A stretch of DNA of 64,000 bases from NCBI RefSeq assembly GCF_030693625.1, contig NZ_JAUYAF010000064.1, positions 23,923 through 87,922 on the forward strand. Reading direction: 5' to 3'. The notes beneath the pieces are model-generated. The model saw only the letters and a list, made by a program, of their open reading frames with translations, ran no database searches and had not been told where the DNA came from. The position numbers were made by a program, and so were the translations under genes. Positions 1 to 7,992 of the stretch are shown here, one piece after another (position 1 is the first letter of the stretch; each line of letters opens with the position of its first letter). The stretch comes from Phenylobacterium sp. GTDB lineage: Bacteria; Pseudomonadota; Alphaproteobacteria; Caulobacterales; Caulobacteraceae.

Positions 1-163
1 AGGGATGCAGCAGGGCGATATAGATCTGGGTGGCGAAGCCGAAGCAGATCCCAAAGCCGATGGCCAGGGCCGCGACGCAGATGATCAGCCGGGAGCGAAG
101 CTCGACCAGATGCTCCAGCAGCGGCGCGCGGGAGGCCTCGATCTCGTCGTCCACATCGCTCAA
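1..163 (-). CDS. tatC: Sec-independent translocase protein TatC (5' part only)
   Basis: The first 54 codons of TatC are present; the rest lies beyond the left edge. The frame reads SDVDDEIEAS, then APLLEHLVELRSRLI, the conserved TatC start, which runs into the first membrane segment (IICVAALAIGFGICFGF). TatC is the polytopic inner-membrane receptor for twin-arginine signal peptides and works with TatA and TatB. The likely start is TTG at 163-161, overlapping the tatB stop by 2 bases; a GTG three codons further in is the alternative. The overlap implies translational coupling to tatB. The identification is firm, the exact start less so. Confidence 0.9.
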   Translation of the reverse strand, partial: MSDVDDEIEASRAPLLEHLVELRSRLIICVAALAIGFGICFGFATQIYIALLHP

Positions 164-720
164 GAGACCGTCCCCTTGGCTGGCCGGGCGGCGGGCGCCT
201 TCTTCGGCGGCTTGGCGGTCGCCACTTTAACGGTGGCGGCCTTCGGCTTGGGCTTGGGTTTCGGCTTGGCCACAGCGCTAGCGGCGGTCTTGGCGGCCGC
301 CTTGGGCGCGCGCGGCGCCTTGGGCTTGGCCGCGGGGACCTGGGCGGGGGCCGGCGCCTCGATGGCTTCGGGGTCGGCGTACTGGTGGCTCATCGGCGGG
401 TGGAACTGGATGCCGGCGCCCTGCAGGCTGTCGCCGATTTCGTTAAACACCTGATTGATCTCGACATTGGCGGCCTCGGCGGCCGCGTGGTCGGCGGCCT
501 GGCCCTTGCGCATGGCCTCGACCTCCTTGCGCAGGTCGTCCAGTTCGGACTGGCGGGCCATCTCGTCGAAGCTGGCGCGGAAGTCGTCGGCCATGCCTCG
601 CAGGCGCGCCACGAACTGCCCCAGCTTGCGCAGGAGCATGGGCAGATCCTTCGGCCCCACCACGATCAATGCGACCGCCGCGATGACCAGCAGTTCCATC
701 CCGCCGACTTCAGGAAGCAT
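160..720 (-). CDS. tatB: Sec-independent protein translocase protein TatB
   Basis: 186 residues. The N-terminus (MLPEVGGMELLVIAAVALIVVG, quoted in part) gives one membrane helix followed by the TatB-type hinge GPKDLPMLLRKLGQ and an amphipathic helix (residues 25-45). A charged helical region follows to about residue 90, then a long Pro/Ala/Lys-rich tail (about 120-186, repeated KPK and AAK), typical of alphaproteobacterial TatB. TatB forms the substrate-receptor complex with TatC at the inner membrane. It sits between tatA and tatC, is separated from tatA by 73 bases that contain a hairpin, and overlaps the tatC start. Membership is certain; the low-complexity tail has no assignable motif. 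Confidence 0.96.
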   Translation of the reverse strand: MLPEVGGMELLVIAAVALIVVGPKDLPMLLRKLGQFVARLRGMADDFRASFDEMARQSELDDLRKEVEAMRKGQAADHAAAEAANVEINQVFNEIGDSLQGAGIQFHPPMSHQYADPEAIEAPAPAQVPAAKPKAPRAPKAAAKTAASAVAKPKPKPKPKAATVKVATAKPPKKAPAARPAKGTVS

Positions 721-743
721 TGCCCACGCCTAAACGATCAAAA

Positions 744-769
744 CCCACGCCGATCAGGACCGGCGTGGG
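744..769 (-). terminator. GC-rich hairpin plus short U-run between tatA and tatB
   Basis: CCCACGCCG (744-752) and CGGCGTGGG (761-769) form a perfect 9-bp stem with an 8-base loop. On the minus (transcribed) strand the stem is followed by TTTTG. A third copy of the arm sequence (GCCCACGCC) lies at 722-730. The placement suggests partial termination or an mRNA-stabilising 3' end that raises TatA over TatB. The T-run is short, so full termination is unlikely; this is inference. Confidence 0.55.
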
Positions 770-793
770 CGGATTTCCGGGAACGGCAGCCGA

Positions 794-997
794 TTAGCTG
801 CGGGCTTCGTCTTTTTCGCGCGGCAGCGGCTTGGTCGTCTCGGCGACAACCTCGTCCTCGCCCTTCAGCCCGTCCTTGAAGGCGCGGATGCCCTTGGCGG
901 CGTCGCCCATGATCGAGGACAGCTTGCCACGGCCGCCGAACAGCAGCGCGACGACGGCCAGAACGATGACCCAGTGAACCCAACTCATTGCGCCCAT
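794..997 (-). CDS. tatA: Sec-independent protein translocase protein TatA
   Basis: 67 residues, the usual TatA size. An N-terminal membrane helix ([16 protein letters not shown]) is followed by the hinge and an amphipathic helix with the family signature [22 protein letters not shown], then an acidic tail. TatA polymerises to form the protein-conducting Tat pore. The start at 997 is preferred over the internal ATG at 988 because AAGGAG at 1008-1013 lies 10 bases upstream. It heads tatABC, 119 bases after scpB, so it may have its own promoter in that gap or be read from the scp operon. Confidence 0.96.
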   Translation of the reverse strand: MGAMSWVHWVIVLAVVALLFGGRGKLSSIMGDAAKGIRAFKDGLKGEDEVVAETTKPLPREKDEARS

Positions 998-1116
998 GGC
1001 GACAAAACTCCTTCACGTCGGCGGCCCAACCGGCCGCACGCCCGCCCGTTGCTCAAATCCAATATAGTCCGTCGCACAGACGCCTTCCATCCCTCCCCTG
1101 CCTCGCGGCGAAAGAA

Positions 1117-1761
1117 CTAGAGAGTCTCGTCTTCTCCGAGGAAGTCTGTGTGGAATTCAGGCGCCGCGTCGTCCTCCAGCGGGTCCTCCTCCAGATCGGC
1201 TCCACCACCCGGGTTGGGGATGGCGAAGTCAGCCGGCAGGTCCAGGCTCAGCAGGCCCGCGGCCTTCATCTCGGACATGCCCGGCAGGTCGGCCAGGGCC
1301 GCCAGGCCGTAGTGCTCCAGGAAGGCGTCGGTGGTGCCATAGGTGACCGGCCGGCCCGGCGTCCGGCGGCGGCCGCGCATGCGCACCAGCCCGAGCTCCA
1401 GCAGCACGTCCAGGGTGCCCCGGCTGGCCTGGACGCCGCGCACGGATTCGATCTCCGCGCGGGTGACCGGCTGGTGGTAGGCGATGATCGCCAGGGTCTC
1501 CTGGGCGGCCTTGGAGAGGCGCCGGGGCTCTTCGCGCTCCTCGGTCATCAGAAAGGCGAGATCGGCGGCCGTCTGGAACCGCCAGCGGTCAGCGACGCAG
1601 ACCAGCTCCACGCCCCGGCCCGTGTAGGTCGCCTGCAGGGCGGCGATGGCCGCCTCGACATCGGAATTGGCCGGAAGGCGCTTGGCGATGTCGTCCAGGC
1701 TGAGGGGCCCGGCGGCGGCGAACAGCAGGGCCTCGACCTGACGCTCGGCGGGTTCCGTCAC
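1117..1761 (-). CDS. scpB: Segregation and condensation protein B
   Basis: 214 residues, matching ScpB. The N-terminal winged-helix region begins TEPAERQVEALLFAAAGPL and includes LAIIAYHQPVTRAEIESVRG (about residues 88-107), the hallmark second winged helix; a Gly/Asp-rich tail ends the protein. ScpB bridges ScpA and the SMC ATPase in bacterial condensin, which organises newly replicated chromosomes. The start is GTG at 1761, overlapping the scpA stop by GTGA, so translation is coupled to scpA. SMC itself is not in the window. Confidence 0.95.
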   Translation of the reverse strand: MTEPAERQVEALLFAAAGPLSLDDIAKRLPANSDVEAAIAALQATYTGRGVELVCVADRWRFQTAADLAFLMTEEREEPRRLSKAAQETLAIIAYHQPVTRAEIESVRGVQASRGTLDVLLELGLVRMRGRRRTPGRPVTYGTTDAFLEHYGLAALADLPGMSEMKAAGLLSLDLPADFAIPNPGGGADLEEDPLEDDAAPEFHTDFLGEDETL

Positions 1762-2567
1762 GCGACGGCTCCGCGACGGGCGCGCAGGAAGATGTCGGCG
1801 AAGGCCTCGAGCTGGCGTGCCTCCATGGCCCCTTCCTTCACCAGCTCCAGGCTGGCTGAGAGGGTGGACGCCACATAGGAGGCGCGGCTCGGCCCCGTCT
1901 CGGCGCTGGGCCGCAGGGGCGCGATGCCCTGCAGGGAGGTCCAGCGCGACAGGTCGGGCAGCATCTCGCGCAGACGGTCGCGAGCCTCCTCCAGGGGATA
2001 GGCCTGGGGCGTGCGCGGGGTGTAGTGGCGGCCCTGCTCCTTCTTCCTCTGGGCGATATAGGCGCTCATCAGGCCGTAGAGATCACCTTCGAGGCGGTTG
2101 GACGGGATGATCTGGATGGCCTGCGGGTCACCGCGCAGGAAGACCTCGCGGCCCAGCTGCGGGCCCTCGCGCAGGGCCTCGGCGGACTTGCGCATAGCGT
2201 CCAGCTTGGCCAGGCGGAAGGCCAGCTGCGCGGCCATCTCCTCGGCCGGCGGCTCCTCGGCCTTGGGCCGCTCGGGCTTGGGCAGCAGCAGGCGGGACTT
2301 CAGGTAGGTCAGCCAGGCGGCCATCACCAGATAGTCGGCGGCGAGGGAAAAACGGATCCGCCGGGCCTGCTGGACGAAGGCTAGGTACTGGTCGGCCAGC
2401 TTGGTGATCGACAGCTTCATCAGGTCGACCTTCTGGCTGCGCGCCAGGGCCAGCAGCACGTGCAGCGGACCCTCGTAGCCGTCCAGGTCGATGATCAGGG
2501 CCTCACCATCCTCAGCCGCGGTGGTGGCCGCCTCGAAGTCCAGATTGGGCTGGAAGGTGTTGCTCAA
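1758..2567 (-). CDS. scpA: Segregation and condensation protein A (kleisin)
   Basis: 269 residues. The ScpA signature DGYEGPLHVLLALARSQKVDL (quoted in part, residues 28-48) is followed by the helical kleisin N-domain (ADQYLAFV, AADYLVMAAWLTYLKSRLLLP); the C-terminal winged helix (LELVKEGAMEARQLEAFADIFL) contacts SMC. The N-terminal extension of about 26 residues is acidic and variable. The start codon is TTG, overlapping the nagZ stop by TTGA. It forms the SMC-ScpA-ScpB condensin with the adjacent scpB. Confidence 0.95.
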   Translation of the reverse strand: MSNTFQPNLDFEAATTAAEDGEALIIDLDGYEGPLHVLLALARSQKVDLMKLSITKLADQYLAFVQQARRIRFSLAADYLVMAAWLTYLKSRLLLPKPERPKAEEPPAEEMAAQLAFRLAKLDAMRKSAEALREGPQLGREVFLRGDPQAIQIIPSNRLEGDLYGLMSAYIAQRKKEQGRHYTPRTPQAYPLEEARDRLREMLPDLSRWTSLQGIAPLRPSAETGPSRASYVASTLSASLELVKEGAMEARQLEAFADIFLRARRGAVA

Positions 2568-3586
2568 GACCAGCGTCCCTCGAAGGCCGCGTCGAATCGG
2601 GCGCGCGCCTCCTCGGCGTCGAAGGGCTCGGGGACACGGGCGATGCGGCCCAGGGCCGCGCGGGCGCGCTGGGCGGCGCGCCCGGAGAGCTCGCGGGTTC
2701 CGGCGATCACCGCCTTCATCTCGGTCATGTCGCCGTTGCAGTGGAGGACCACGTCACAGCCGGCCGACAGGGCGGTCTTGGCGCGGGACGTGAAATCGCC
2801 GCCCAGCGCCTTCATGGACAGGTCGTCGGTCATCAGCAGGCCGTCGAAGCCGATGGCCTTGCGAACCACGGTGCTGATGACCCGCTTGGAGGTGGTGGCA
2901 GGGCCGCGCGGATCGACGGCGGTGTAGACGACGTGGGCGCTCATCGCCATCGGCATGTCCGACAGCACCCGGAAGGGGGCGAAGTCGCGCGCGTCGAGGT
3001 CCTCGTAGCTGGCCTCCACCACCGGCAGGTCGTGGTGGCTGTCAGCCATGGCGCGGCCGTGGCCGGGGATATGCTTGATCACCGGCAGGACCCCGCCCGC
3101 GATCAGGCCCTCGCAGGCCGCCCGCCCCAGCTGGGCCACGCCCTGGGGGGTCTTGGCGTAGGCGCGGTCTCCGATGATGTCGTGGGCGCCCTCGGCGGGC
3201 ACGTCCAGCACCGGGACGCAGTCGACATTGATGCCCAGGGCCGAGAGGTCATAGGCCAGCAGCCGCCCCCCCAGGCGGGTGATCTCTCGCCGTAGCAGCG
3301 GGTCGTTGGCCGGCAGGTCGCCATAGGCGCGGCCGGGCGGATAGCGTCGCCAGTGCGGCGGCCCCAGGCGGGCGACCCGGCCGCCCTCCTGGTCGATCAG
3401 GATCGGCGCGTCGGGCCGTTCCACGCAGGCCCGCAAGGCCTCCGTCAGCGCTCGCACCTGGTCAGGGCTTTCCACGTTGCGCTTGAAGAGGATGAACCCC
3501 CAGGGGCGCACGTCGCGGAAGAAGGCCTGCTCCTCCCCGGAGAGGGTCAGGCCCGCGCAGCCGAGGATGGAGGCGCTGGTGCTCAC
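2564..3586 (-). CDS. nagZ: Beta-N-acetylhexosaminidase NagZ (GH3)
   Basis: 340 residues. A GH3 (beta/alpha)8 barrel with substrate-site sequence IDQEGGRVARLGPPH (about 93-107) and the NagZ signature KHIPGHGRAMADSHHDLP (about 166-183), whose Asp-His pair is the flexible acid/base dyad; DDLSMKAL (about 249-256) holds the catalytic nucleophile Asp. NagZ removes GlcNAc from anhydro-muropeptides in the cytoplasm during peptidoglycan recycling and can influence AmpC induction. GTG start overlapping the SPOR gene stop (GTGA). Its pairing with a septal SPOR protein is the standard alphaproteobacterial context. Confidence 0.96.
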   Translation of the reverse strand: MSTSASILGCAGLTLSGEEQAFFRDVRPWGFILFKRNVESPDQVRALTEALRACVERPDAPILIDQEGGRVARLGPPHWRRYPPGRAYGDLPANDPLLRREITRLGGRLLAYDLSALGINVDCVPVLDVPAEGAHDIIGDRAYAKTPQGVAQLGRAACEGLIAGGVLPVIKHIPGHGRAMADSHHDLPVVEASYEDLDARDFAPFRVLSDMPMAMSAHVVYTAVDPRGPATTSKRVISTVVRKAIGFDGLLMTDDLSMKALGGDFTSRAKTALSAGCDVVLHCNGDMTEMKAVIAGTRELSGRAAQRARAALGRIARVPEPFDAEEARARFDAAFEGRWS

Positions 3587-4344
3587 TTCACGAAGCAGCT
3601 CTTGCCGGCGGCCTTGAGCTGATCGCAGAAGGCCGTGGCGTCGGCGCGGCTGGCGAAGCCCGTCACCGCGGTCCGGTAGAGGGTGGCGCCGTCCTTCTGG
3701 ATGGCCTCGACGCGCTTGCCCTTGCCCGCCGTCGCGCCCGGCGCGATGCGGGCCGCGTCGCTCCAGCCCTTGTCGGCCAGGGCCGAGGATGAGAAGGCGC
3801 CGATCTGCACCGACGCCGCGCCCCCGACAGCCGGGGCCGGCACGCTGGGCTTCAGGGCCGGAACCGGCTTGGGATCAGGGGTGATCGGCAGGGCGGCGAC
3901 CGGTCCGGTCTGCTGCGGCTTGGCCACCACCTGCGGCGGGATCGGCGCGGGCTTGGCGGCCGGCGTCACGACGACGGCCGGGGCCGGCTGGCGAGCGACA
4001 GGCTGTTCCGGCGGGGGGGTGAAGTTGGGCGCGGTCGGGGCGTCGCCGCCCTCGGTGGACTGGTAGATCTGCAGGCCCGCGGCCGGGTCGACCGGCTGGG
4101 CCTCGGCGGGCGCGGGCCCCTTGATCGCGCCCACGGGGGCGCCCACCGCCTGGGGGGCGGCGCCGGCCTGGCGCACGCCGGAGCGATAGAAGACCACGAT
4201 GGCCACCACCAGGCCGATCAGCACCAGGGCGCTGACGATCAGCATCATCGGCGCGGGCCGTGTCCCGCGCACCGGCTGGCGCGCGTCAAAGGACAGCGGC
4301 GCGTCGGTCGGCGGCGTATAGGCTCCACGGTCGGGGTTGGTCAT
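3583..4344 (-). CDS. SPOR domain-containing membrane protein
   Basis: 253 residues. A short cytoplasmic head, one membrane helix (about 32-52, MMLIVSALVLIGLVVAIVVF), a long Pro/Ala-rich periplasmic linker (about 65-170), and a C-terminal SPOR domain (about 175-253, beginning ASVQIGAFSSSALADKGW and ending GKSCFVK). SPOR domains bind denuded glycan strands at the division site, so this is a probable septum-localised protein. It overlaps nagZ by GTGA. It lies 100 bases downstream of dgt, where argS is usually found in related genomes. No enzyme domain is present. Confidence 0.9.
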   Translation of the reverse strand: MTNPDRGAYTPPTDAPLSFDARQPVRGTRPAPMMLIVSALVLIGLVVAIVVFYRSGVRQAGAAPQAVGAPVGAIKGPAPAEAQPVDPAAGLQIYQSTEGGDAPTAPNFTPPPEQPVARQPAPAVVVTPAAKPAPIPPQVVAKPQQTGPVAALPITPDPKPVPALKPSVPAPAVGGAASVQIGAFSSSALADKGWSDAARIAPGATAGKGKRVEAIQKDGATLYRTAVTGFASRADATAFCDQLKAAGKSCFVK

Positions 4345-4420
4345 CGAAGGCTCCCAGGGGAATCGGTCAGCGCGCGCGAAACGAATCGCACGGCGTCGGG
4401 GTCAGTGTACCGAAGGGCGG

Positions 4421-4438
4421 CGGGCTTCGAACCGCCCG
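4421..4438. other. T-arm-like stem-loop in the dgt/SPOR gap
   Basis: CGGGC (4421-4425) pairs with GCCCG (4434-4438) around the loop TTCGAACC. On the minus strand the loop reads GGTTCGAA, as in a tRNA T-arm, but no complete tRNA can be folded around it. It lies in the 100-base gap left between dgt and the SPOR gene. It may be a weak terminator or a tRNA-like scrap; function unassigned. Confidence 0.3.
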
Positions 4439-4444
4439 GAACGC

Positions 4445-5617
4445 CTAATTCCAGACGTCCAGGTGGAAAAGCCTGCGATGCTCTTCGATGGCGAAACGGT
4501 CGGTCATCCCGGCGATGTAGTCGCACACCACCCGGGCGCGGCCGGCGTCGTCGCGGTTCTGCGACCGGGCGAACCACTCCGTCGGCAGGACATCGGGTTC
4601 GCTCATGAACAACTGGAACATCTCGGCCAGAATGCGGCGGGCCTGCGAACGGGTGCGGTTCACCTTCCAGTGCCGGTACATGCGGTTCATCAGGAATTCC
4701 CGCAGTCGCCCCAGGTCCTCAAGCATATCGCGGGAGAACGCCACCAGGGCGTGGTCGAGCTGGCGGACGTCGTCGGCCGAGTTCACCTTGGAGGACACGG
4801 CGCGTCGGGCGGTCTCGGCCAGGACGTCGTCGATCATCGCCCCGATCATCCGGCGCACCGCCTCCAGGCGGATGATGCCCGGGTCGAGGTCAGGGTATTC
4901 CTTGTAGACGCCGGCCAGGATCGGCCCGATCAGCGGCACGTCCAGCAGTTCCTTCAGGTGAAACAGCCCCGCCTGCACCCCGTCGTCCACATCGTGGTTG
5001 TTGTAGGCGATGTCGTCGGCCAGGGCCGCGCACTGGGCCTCGGCCGAGGCCCAGGTGTCCAGGCCGAGATCGTACTCGGCGTCGAACTCCTTGATGGCGT
5101 TCCAGGAGGGCTGGGAGAGCTTAGCCGTCACCGGGCCGTTGTGCTTGAAGACCCCTACCAGGGTCTCCCAGGTGAGGTTCAGCCCGTCCCAGCGGGGATA
5201 GCGGCGCTCCAGCTTGGTGACGACCCGGAAGGTCTGCACATTGTGGTCGAAGCCGCCGAAGGGCTCCATCTGGATCTGCAGTTCGTCCTCACCGGCATGG
5301 CCGAAGGGCGGGTGGCCAAGGTCGTGGGCCAGGGCGATCGTCTCCGCCAGATCGGCGTCGAGCCCGAGCGCCGAGGCCAGGGAGCGGGCCACCTGCGCCA
5401 CCTCCAGGGAATGGGTCAGGCGGGTGCGGAAGTGGTCGCCCTCGTGGGCCACGAAGACCTGGGTCTTCTCCTTCAGCCGTCGAAAAGCGGTGGCGTGGAT
5501 GATCCGGTCGCGGTCGCGGGCGAAGGGGGTGCGGTTGCGGCTCTCGGGCTCCGCCACCTTCCGGCCCAGGGAGAGGGCGGGGTCTTCAGCGTAGGGCGCG
5601 CGGGTCGGCAAAGCCAT
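4445..5617 (-). CDS. dgt: Deoxyguanosinetriphosphate triphosphohydrolase-like protein
   Basis: 390 residues from ATG 5617; an in-frame TTG at 5629 would add four. The N-terminal segment [22 protein letters not shown], split here as the family's RxxFxxDRDRI and FRRL motifs, precedes the HD metal site: THSLEV (first His) and [13 protein letters not shown] (His-Asp pair), with [12 protein letters not shown] later as the third metal-ligand motif. The family hydrolyses dNTPs to nucleoside and triphosphate; substrate preference cannot be read from sequence. Divergent from erpA across an 80-base region that must hold both promoters. Confidence 0.93.
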   Translation of the reverse strand: MALPTRAPYAEDPALSLGRKVAEPESRNRTPFARDRDRIIHATAFRRLKEKTQVFVAHEGDHFRTRLTHSLEVAQVARSLASALGLDADLAETIALAHDLGHPPFGHAGEDELQIQMEPFGGFDHNVQTFRVVTKLERRYPRWDGLNLTWETLVGVFKHNGPVTAKLSQPSWNAIKEFDAEYDLGLDTWASAEAQCAALADDIAYNNHDVDDGVQAGLFHLKELLDVPLIGPILAGVYKEYPDLDPGIIRLEAVRRMIGAMIDDVLAETARRAVSSKVNSADDVRQLDHALVAFSRDMLEDLGRLREFLMNRMYRHWKVNRTRSQARRILAEMFQLFMSEPDVLPTEWFARSQNRDDAGRARVVCDYIAGMTDRFAIEEHRRLFHLDVWN

Positions 5618-5697
5618 GTATGCTCGCAAATATCGGGTGGCCTCTTGGTGAGAGGCCGTGGGGCCCTCATATAGTCCACACAGGCCTTTTACGCATC

Positions 5698-6030
5698 ATG
5701 ACCACATCAGACCTCACCCTCTCCCCGACGGCAGCCCAAAGGCTGCATGACCTCAGCAAGGCCGAGGGTCATCCCGTCATGCTGCGCGTGGCGGTGGAGG
5801 GTGGCGGCTGCTCGGGATTCCAGTACCAGTTCGACCTGGTCAGCGAGCCCCAGTCCGACGACCTTCGGGTCGAGCTGGACGGGGCCGCGGCCCTGGTGGA
5901 CGAGATGAGCCTGATCCTGCTGAAGGGCTCGGTGATCGACTATGTCGACGAGCTGGCGGGCGCTGAATTCCGCATCCGCAACCCCAACGCCAAGTCCAGC
6001 TGCGGCTGCGGCGTGAGCTTCTCGATCTAA
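5698..6030 (+). CDS. erpA: A-type iron-sulfur cluster carrier/insertion protein ErpA-like
   Basis: 110 residues. The three cluster-ligand cysteines of A-type carriers are present: Cys38 in VEGGGCSGFQYQ and Cys102/Cys104 in the C-terminal SSCGCGVSF. The protein accepts a [2Fe-2S] or [4Fe-4S] cluster and delivers it to apo-enzymes. The ATG at 5698 was chosen because the open frame upstream (to 5620) lies in the divergent promoter region and lacks family similarity. The position next to dgt matches related alphaproteobacteria. Assignment as ErpA rather than IscA/SufA rests on this context. Confidence 0.92.
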   Translation: MTTSDLTLSPTAAQRLHDLSKAEGHPVMLRVAVEGGGCSGFQYQFDLVSEPQSDDLRVELDGAAALVDEMSLILLKGSVIDYVDELAGAEFRIRNPNAKSSCGCGVSFSI

Positions 6031-6106
6031 CACCAACGTTCCCCTTGCGGGGTCGAGAGCGGTCAGGGATGCCGCTTTACGGCTTCATGGGCGCACATTG
6101 CAGGCC

Positions 6107-6577
6107 TCAAAAGGCGGGCTTGGCCACCATCAGCCAGACGATGCCCAGCACCGCCGCAAAAGCCGGGAAACCCAGTACGAACCACAGCCTGAACAGGCGG
6201 AAATAGCGCTCAGGCAGCGGCGCGCCAGTGGCGACGGCTTGCAGGGCCAGGTCCCGCAGGCGGATCTGGATCCACACCACCGGCAGCCAGCACAGGCCGG
6301 TGACGACATAGAGAACCAGGCTCAGCCCGATCCATCCCGACAACAGCGGATAGCCGGCCAGGTGCGCCAGGGCCGCGCCGGTGATGGGCTGCAGGATCAC
6401 CGCCGAGGCCGTGAACACCGTATCGGCCAGCACCACGATCCTGGCGGTGTGGGCGATCAGCGCCGGATCGCCCGTGCGATGGGCCATCAGCATGAAGAAG
6501 GCGATGCCGGCCCCGGCGCCAAGCAGCACCGTCGCGCCAACCACGTGCGCGACCTTCAGCAGGGTGTAGAGATCCAT
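6107..6577 (-). CDS. DUF2269 family integral membrane protein
   Basis: 156 residues starting MDLYTLLKVAHVVGATVLLGAG, with four predicted membrane helices (about 5-25, 45-70, 78-100, 130-150). The KVAHVVGA start and the GAALA and WLPVVWIQIRLRDLA motifs fit DUF2269, a small membrane family with no proven function. The start overlaps the stop of the SDR-DoxX gene by one base (TGATG), so the two are translated together. No catalytic motif is visible. A longer upstream reading of this frame overlaps the SDR gene and is not real. Confidence 0.8.
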   Translation of the reverse strand: MDLYTLLKVAHVVGATVLLGAGAGIAFFMLMAHRTGDPALIAHTARIVVLADTVFTASAVILQPITGAALAHLAGYPLLSGWIGLSLVLYVVTGLCWLPVVWIQIRLRDLALQAVATGAPLPERYFRLFRLWFVLGFPAFAAVLGIVWLMVAKPAF

Positions 6578-7869
6578 CAGCGCTCGTCCAGCATGGCCAG
6601 GGCCGCCAGGGCCAGGAAGGCGGCGGGAATGCTCTTGAGCAGCGGACCCATGGGGTCGAGCCACAGATCGGGGCGCACCAGGGCGCCGGCAAGCAGATAG
6701 CCAACCGTGACTAGCAGCATGCCCTGCAAGGCGCGGGCGGCGGTCGGTCGCCAGATCAGCAGCAGGGCCAGGGCGATATCGACCAGACTGCCTCCGATCA
6801 CCGCGCCGGCCGCCAGCCTCGCGTCCATGCCGGAGGCGGTCAGGACGGCGATGGCGTCCTTCAAGCCAACCGTCAGGCCGATCAGCCCTGACAGCAGCCA
6901 GAAGGCGAACAGGCAGGTCAGGATGGCGGGCTTGACGAAATAGGCGCGGGCGAACCAGCGCTCTTGCACGCCCGAGGGGGCGGCGGCCAGCAGGGCGTCG
7001 AAGGATCGCGGCGCCCATCCCAGGCGCGCCGCGTCTTCCGTCCGGCCGCGAACGCCCATCCGCAGTTGCTCCAATGCAGCGGTGCGCATCGGGCTGCGCC
7101 AGCCCAGCCAGGCCAGGGCGTCGCTGGCGGCGGCGGTCGCGCGGGCCAGAACGAGCGGCACGCGGATCGTCCGCACGGGCCGCAGCCCCAGCCAGCCGCG
7201 CAGACGGCCGACGAGGTCAATCAGGGTCAGCGCCTCGCCGTGGACGAGGTCCAGGCTGACGCGTGTTGGCGCGTCCGGCGCCAGGCAGCGGGCGACCGCG
7301 ACCGCCAGGTCCTCGGCCCCGATGGTCTGGACCAGGCTCTCGCCGAAGACCACGGGGCTGGCGCCGGGGAATCCGGCCAGGCCGCGCAACAAGGCCGTGC
7401 CGCCATAGGCCGCCGGGGCGAATACGAGGCCGGGGCGCAGGATGATCCACTCCAGCGGGCTTTGAGCCAGGAGGGTCTCGGCCTCCAGCTTTGTGGCGTT
7501 GAAGGCGGTCCCCCGCCCGGGCTCAACCCCGGCCGCCGAGATATGCACGAGACGACGGACGCCGATCCCCTCGCAAGCCTTGGCCAGGCGACGAACCCCT
7601 TCGACATGGACAGCCTTCAGGTCGTCGCGGGGACTGTCCTGCAAGACACCGGCGCAGTTGATCACGACCTCGATGTCGGCGAGCACGGTGGCCCAATCCG
7701 CGACCGTGGCCTTGGCCAGATCCGCGCGCTTCCACTCCAGCGCGGGGAAGCGACGGCGAGCCGCGTCGATGTCGCGCCCGACGCCGACCACCACATGACC
7801 GTCAGCCGCCAACCGGGCGGATACATATGAGCCGATAAGCCCATAGGCCCCGATAATCGCGATGCGCAT
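6577..7869 (-). CDS. SDR-family NAD(P)-binding protein fused to a DoxX-like membrane domain
   Basis: 430 residues from ATG 7869 (an in-frame TTG lies one codon before). The N-terminal Rossmann domain begins MRIAIIGAYGLIGSYVSARL (GxxGxxG) and includes VINCAGVLQDSP and LVHISAAGVEP, as in atypical/extended SDRs; a canonical YxxxK is not obvious, only FNATKLEAE (about 125-133). After about residue 310 come four membrane helices of DoxX type (AILTCLFAFWLLSGLIGLTV and following). The fusion suggests membrane-tethered redox or quinone-related chemistry, but the substrate is unknown. It forms a two-gene unit with the downstream DUF2269 gene. Confidence 0.85.
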   Translation of the reverse strand: MRIAIIGAYGLIGSYVSARLAADGHVVVGVGRDIDAARRRFPALEWKRADLAKATVADWATVLADIEVVINCAGVLQDSPRDDLKAVHVEGVRRLAKACEGIGVRRLVHISAAGVEPGRGTAFNATKLEAETLLAQSPLEWIILRPGLVFAPAAYGGTALLRGLAGFPGASPVVFGESLVQTIGAEDLAVAVARCLAPDAPTRVSLDLVHGEALTLIDLVGRLRGWLGLRPVRTIRVPLVLARATAAASDALAWLGWRSPMRTAALEQLRMGVRGRTEDAARLGWAPRSFDALLAAAPSGVQERWFARAYFVKPAILTCLFAFWLLSGLIGLTVGLKDAIAVLTASGMDARLAAGAVIGGSLVDIALALLLIWRPTAARALQGMLLVTVGYLLAGALVRPDLWLDPMGPLLKSIPAAFLALAALAMLDER

Positions 7870-7992
7870 CAACGACGCTTAGCGTCTCAACCTTGGAGGG
7901 GGAAGCGTCACCGTCGACCGCCGCTTTCGCCTTAAGGTCCGGCATCCACACGAACAGGGATCAGCATGTCGGCTATCGGCGCCGGCGGCGCC

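Noticed and set aside
6041-6052. CCCCTTGCGGGG after erpA as a terminator
   Set aside because: Very short stem (4 bp) and no T-run.
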